From positions 1-31,007 of the IMG/VR virus record IMGVR_UViG_3300032304_000973: a DNA stretch of 31,007 nt; one strand, written 5' to 3'. This DNA comes from a virus. This document shows positions 27,341-31,007 of the stretch, one piece after another (the first letter of the stretch is position 1; each line of letters opens with the position of its first letter). Position numbers and translations under genes: made by a program. The notes beneath the pieces are model-generated. The model saw only the letters and a list, made by a program, of their open reading frames with translations. It ran no database searches and was not told where the DNA came from.

Positions 27341-29265
27341 CAGAGCCCAAACGCACCCTTCAGGAACTCAGGGACACCCGTGACGAGATTGCCGACGCCA
27401 GCCCGCATCGTCGCGGTCGCCTGTCGTCCCGCCTCCCGTGCGCTCACGGGCGGAGTCGGGTTGTCGAACAGGTAGTTGGCCTGCTCGGCAGTCTGTGCCG
27501 CACCGATCTGCATGGCGAACTGGACAAACGCCGCCCGGTTGCCGGACTGTCGGATGGAGTCCAGTCGGCTCTTCACGAACGGATCGTTGAGGCCCTGCGT
27601 CCGGGCCCGGTTGCCAGCCATGAGGTTCTGCACCCGGTCAGCCACGAACGCCGGGTCGCTGTTGGGGTGCATTCCCTCCACGACACGCTGGATGGCACCG
27701 TACTGCTCCATGACCGGGAGGGCGTAGGCGTCCCGAAGTTCCCGCTCCCAGTTGGCAGCCACCGTCTTGTCGTCAGGCTTCGTGGCCGCAATCGCGGCCT
27801 GTGCTTCTTCCTGAGCCTCCGCGACCTTCCCGGCGGCGGTGCCCTGAACGGCAGCCAGTTGGCGGTTCTGCATGCCAGCCTGCGGGTTCCCGAAGATGTC
27901 GTAGACCGCAGCCATCTGGAGCGGGTTGTTGCTGGCGACAGCCTCTTGCAGCGACCGGACAGCCATGCCCGGAGCCTGATTCGGGTTCCGAAGGTCTTGC
28001 GAGATGTTGTAGTTCTGGGCCCGGTTGCGAGCGGCCTGATGCTGGTTGCCCTCCCTGATCTGCCGCAGTTTCTGGCCGAGTGCCACCATCTGATCCTTGC
28101 CGCCCTGAGTGCCAGCAGCCTGCTCGATCTGGGCCATGATCTCCTGAGCATCCTGTCCGCCAGCCTGACCCTGAAGGCCCTGATTCCGGTTGGTCAGGTC
28201 TCGGAGGAACCGACGCTGGTCCTGCATGGCCAGCCGCTCCCGGAAGGCAGCGGTCGGCTTGTAGCGGACACCACCTGCACCGGTTGGCACCGCCTCGTAC
28301 TTGCCAGCCAGTTGGTCGTGCCGCTCCTTCTCCCGCATCACGTCGGACCGGAGGAGGTCGAGGTCGTCACCGTACTTGATCGCGTCGATGCCATACGCCT
28401 GAGCGAGGGCGGCGATGTGCGAATCGGACATGGGCCCCTGAGTGGGGTCTGCCGCGATGAAGTTGGCCAGTTCCATCGCCTGAGGGCTTGGGGCTCGGGC
28501 GGACTTGGAACCGTCCGGGTTGTGGGTGAACGTCCCGCCGAACCGGGTCATCTGGATGTCCGGGTTCCGGACGTTCCGGCTCATCTCGCGGGCCTGAACC
28601 TTGCTGTAGTGGTCGGGCTCGCGGCCTTCGGGGATGGGTCGGCCTGCCAGTCTGCGTTCCTTAGCCATCATGGTCTGCTCGCCCGGAGACAGAGTGGGGT
28701 CGCCAACGGGCTTCACGCGGGGTGCCATGACTGCGGACTGCCGCATCTGGGCCAGTCGGTCAGTCGGCGGAATATCCCCGAAGTTCTCCGACAGCCAGTC
28801 GTCATAGGACATGGTGTTGCTGTGGCCACCGCCTTCGAACTTCTTCTGGAGGGACGACTGCTCGGCTGGGCTCATGGCCCGGAGGGTGTCCTGCGTAGTG
28901 ATCCGCTCTTCGCCGGGAAGGGTGCCGCTCTCGGGCTCGTCAGGAACCAGTGCATCCCGCCCATGAATGGGGCGCATGTGGCCGGTGAAAGCCTGCATGG
29001 CACGACCGGCAGTGACCGACGGCTGGGTGGGCCGGGCGACTGTGGGCTCGTCGCCGCCGGTCACATCTCGGGATGCAGCCCCCACCTGCCCAAGATCGGG
29101 CTTCTGCGGGCCGGGCATTCCGGGCAGGGTGATGCTGGTGTCCTCGTCCGGCGGTGCGGGAGGGAGTCCGATGCTGCCCGGACGCTCCGACATGCGGCTC
29201 CGGACGAACTGCTCCATCTGGCGGCGTCGTTCAGCCAGTGCCCCGATGTCGGTCCCGGTTGCCAT
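27340..29265 (-). CDS. Large structural-type protein of unknown function
   Basis: A 641-residue protein between two other large genes, one base from the upstream stop and overlapping the downstream start. The first 130 residues are disordered and rich in Pro/Gly/Asp. The rest is helical and rich in Gln, Ala, Arg and Met, with many short repeats of charged residues (YEAVPTGAGGVRYKPTAAF, AQIEQAAGTQGG, QLRQIREGNQHQAARNRAQ) and likely coiled coil. The end (MRAGVGNLVTGVPEFLKGAFG) is amphipathic. This composition suits virion core or tail-injection proteins. No enzyme motif seen. Confidence 0.6.
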   Translation of the reverse strand: MATGTDIGALAERRRQMEQFVRSRMSERPGSIGLPPAPPDEDTSITLPGMPGPQKPDLGQVGAASRDVTGGDEPTVARPTQPSVTAGRAMQAFTGHMRPIHGRDALVPDEPESGTLPGEERITTQDTLRAMSPAEQSSLQKKFEGGGHSNTMSYDDWLSENFGDIPPTDRLAQMRQSAVMAPRVKPVGDPTLSPGEQTMMAKERRLAGRPIPEGREPDHYSKVQAREMSRNVRNPDIQMTRFGGTFTHNPDGSKSARAPSPQAMELANFIAADPTQGPMSDSHIAALAQAYGIDAIKYGDDLDLLRSDVMREKERHDQLAGKYEAVPTGAGGVRYKPTAAFRERLAMQDQRRFLRDLTNRNQGLQGQAGGQDAQEIMAQIEQAAGTQGGKDQMVALGQKLRQIREGNQHQAARNRAQNYNISQDLRNPNQAPGMAVRSLQEAVASNNPLQMAAVYDIFGNPQAGMQNRQLAAVQGTAAGKVAEAQEEAQAAIAATKPDDKTVAANWERELRDAYALPVMEQYGAIQRVVEGMHPNSDPAFVADRVQNLMAGNRARTQGLNDPFVKSRLDSIRQSGNRAAFVQFAMQIGAAQTAEQANYLFDNPTPPVSAREAGRQATATMRAGVGNLVTGVPEFLKGAFGL

Positions 29266-29266
29266 G

Positions 29267-31007
29267 TCATCTCCACCCGTTGTAGTTCTGGATCGTCTGG
29301 AAGGTCGGCACCTTATTCATGGTCCCAGTGCCCCTCACGCGGTTCAACGCAGAGTTCAGTCGCTCGATCTCGGCAGCACGAGCCTCCTCCTCGTCGGCCA
29401 CACTCCCGCCGTCCGCAGCGCCCGGAGGGACAGGGATGGGGTCGAAGTTGCCGCCGCCAGCACCGCCCGGCCCGTCCGCTCCCGGCCCGCCCGGCCCGCC
29501 CGGAGGGTGCCCGCCGTTGCCGATCCGGCCCAGTCGGTCCAGTGCGATGCCGACAGGGATGGTGATCCCGGCACCGATGGCGGTGTACTTCCCGGCCCTC
29601 TTGGCTGCGTTCCACATGGTCTGGAGGATGCCGACCTTCTTGGCGGCTTCCTCCGCTGCGGCCCCTGACGTGCCGTCTGCGGGCTTGTCGGGGGCGTCTG
29701 GGCTGGACGGACGTTCAGTCGGGTCCGGGCCCTCTACGGGGCGAATGTCGTCGATGTCCTCCGCATCGTCCATTCCAATGCCTGCAGGGCGGTCGTCCGG
29801 CATGTCGATGTCGTCGGCACCGTCCGCACCCAGCGTTTTCGAAACAGGGGGTTCGTCGGGCGGGCCCATCCCGGCACCACCCGGCGCGGGCTTGGCGGTC
29901 GCCCGCTTTCCGCGACCCGGTTTGGCGGCGGGCTGGGGGGCCGGTGCGGTGGCGGTCGTCGTGGGGGTGGGGCCGGTCCCGGTGACTGGGGTGATCCCGG
30001 CTGCCTTCCGGGCGGCGACCTCCGCATCGACGTGCTTCTTCCGGGCCGCTCGGGCTGCGGCGTCGGCTTCCTCCGGAGAAACCCCGTCCGCCAGAGCCTC
30101 CTTCCGGGCCTGCTTCTCGACCGCGTTGGCCTCCTTCTGGATTTCCTCCATCGTCTTGGGGCTGGCACCGGTCACCGTCTTGGACGGTTCCACGACAGCA
30201 CTCGCGGCTGGCTTGGCCGCTGCCTTCTTCCCTCGACGCCCGCCCTTTGGCTTGGCTTCCGGAGTCAGTTCCTCGACAGGGCCCAAGTCAGTGGCCGACT
30301 GGCCGAGATTGTCGATCTGGTCGGCAGGGGCGTCAGTGACAGGGGCGATCTCCGCCGGTGCAGGAGCGGCCTTCGCCACCGACTTCGCCGGGCCTTCCCC
30401 AGCGGACGGCATGTACCGGTCGAGAAGCGCCGAGATGCTGGAGTGTGCCGCCTCGTAGGACCGGCCACCCTTCTCGGGCTCGGCGGTCTTCGGGTACTGG
30501 GACTGCTTGGACAGCACCTCGTTCGAAATCGAGGCAGTGTCCGGGAACAGGAGTCCCCCAGTTTCCGGGTCCACCATCTCACGCGGGTTCCACAGCCCGA
30601 ACCGCCGGGACTTGAGCATCGCCTGAAGCGAGTTGGCCGACCGGCTGTCGGATCGCGAACCGCCCAGACGACCGTCCTTGCCACGCTGTCCCAGAGGAAC
30701 AGTCGGGTCAGTCGCATCAGGCCCGTCGTCCATCAGTTCGGCGGCATCGGACCCAAACTCACTGTCTGCCTCGTCGCGGAGGGCAGCCCGATCCTTCGCA
30801 CTCAGGTCGGCCTTGCCACGCTCGATGAACCGCTTGTCCGGGTTCTTGAACCCAGTCATGCCGCCGACGATGTCGTCGTAGGTCTGGGCAGGGCCAGCAC
30901 GGTTCAGTGCCCGGTCGCTCGGGCTGTAGACGGCACCGGCCTTCTTGTCGAGGTCGCCATACGCTTCGTCGATCTTCTTGGTGGCTTCCAGTGCAGCGGG
31001 GTTCGAC
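29267..31007 (-). CDS. Large Pro/Ala/Gly-rich protein, 5' end outside the window
   Basis: The frame is open to the edge, so 579 residues are visible and the true start lies beyond 31007. An ATG at 30859 is not needed. The N-terminal visible part is charged (SNPAALEATKKIDEAYGDL, RGKADLSAKDRAALRDEAD). The central 300 residues are low-complexity Ala/Pro/Lys/Asp (GRRGKKAAAKPAAS, TTTATAPAPQPAAKPGRG). Next come a hydrophobic patch (YTAIGAGITIPVGIAL) and a Gly-Pro run (GGPGGPGADGPGG), and it ends in QTIQNYNGWR. It is probably a virion or scaffolding-type protein, cotranscribed with the 641- and 1168-residue genes. Confidence 0.6.
   Translation of the reverse strand, partial: SNPAALEATKKIDEAYGDLDKKAGAVYSPSDRALNRAGPAQTYDDIVGGMTGFKNPDKRFIERGKADLSAKDRAALRDEADSEFGSDAAELMDDGPDATDPTVPLGQRGKDGRLGGSRSDSRSANSLQAMLKSRRFGLWNPREMVDPETGGLLFPDTASISNEVLSKQSQYPKTAEPEKGGRSYEAAHSSISALLDRYMPSAGEGPAKSVAKAAPAPAEIAPVTDAPADQIDNLGQSATDLGPVEELTPEAKPKGGRRGKKAAAKPAASAVVEPSKTVTGASPKTMEEIQKEANAVEKQARKEALADGVSPEEADAAARAARKKHVDAEVAARKAAGITPVTGTGPTPTTTATAPAPQPAAKPGRGKRATAKPAPGGAGMGPPDEPPVSKTLGADGADDIDMPDDRPAGIGMDDAEDIDDIRPVEGPDPTERPSSPDAPDKPADGTSGAAAEEAAKKVGILQTMWNAAKRAGKYTAIGAGITIPVGIALDRLGRIGNGGHPPGGPGGPGADGPGGAGGGNFDPIPVPPGAADGGSVADEEEARAAEIERLNSALNRVRGTGTMNKVPTFQTIQNYNGWR

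Noticed and set aside
27283-30458. Plus-strand ORFs of 760 and 379 aa opposite the large virion-type genes
   Set aside because: These are antisense shadows: low-complexity composition, no ribosome sites, and the opposite frames are tightly coupled genes.
1-31007. CRISPR arrays, insertion sequences and terminal repeats
   Set aside because: No regularly spaced repeats, transposase or flanking inverted repeats were found on reading. The seven boxes are unevenly spaced and separated by genes.

Overview
The window looks like part of a double-stranded DNA tailed phage (or prophage-like element) with a high-GC genome (by eye a little above 60 % G+C). The evidence is dense packing of short genes with start/stop overlaps, almost no non-coding DNA, a RecE-like exonuclease beside an ERF annealing protein, a LamG-type adhesin beside small membrane proteins, very large virion-type proteins, and both serine and tyrosine recombinases. 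No rRNA, tRNA, CRISPR array or bacterial housekeeping gene is visible. The host cannot be told from the sequence. Good Shine-Dalgarno sites precede most genes, so the host uses standard initiation.

Positions 1-10.5 kb are read rightward. The first 5.8 kb hold small, mostly unrecognised genes, a sliding-clamp-like protein, a LexA-type winged-helix protein and a second HTH-like protein. They form short units, and seven of these are introduced by the same 14-base box (CCCGATCCGGAGTC). Each box is followed by a stem-loop of unrelated sequence and then a start site, often with the extended form TGAGGAG..TTCCCATG. This box-hairpin-start layout is the most striking feature of the window. From 5.86 to 9.57 kb lies a module of a MoxR-like AAA+ ATPase, a small Cys-rich protein, a HExxH plus VWA-like protein and a 325-residue unknown. 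A membrane peptide and a serine recombinase end this arm.

Positions 10.5-31.0 kb are read leftward except for one gene. Described from right to left (the direction of transcription): three large virion-type proteins (the first is cut by the window edge); a lone rightward tyrosine recombinase wedged in at 23.0-23.8 kb; RecE-like nuclease and ERF protein; an intrinsic terminator; an SF2 helicase; a 333-bp gene-free stretch rich in stem-loops; an HNH protein with a coiled-coil tail; an HNH/PD-(D/E)XK double nuclease; another nuclease-like protein; an HD-domain nucleotidase-like protein next to a dATP/dGTP diphosphohydrolase-like protein; a cassette of small membrane proteins around a membrane-anchored papain-like peptidase; a LamG-type adhesin; and a sigma-70 family factor that meets the serine recombinase tail to tail.

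Functionally the right side covers virion proteins, recombination, nucleotide metabolism, probable lysis, adhesion and late transcription control. The left side looks like an early or regulatory region plus an AAA+/VWA remodelling module. Assignments rest on motifs read by eye and memory of families; no database search was possible.
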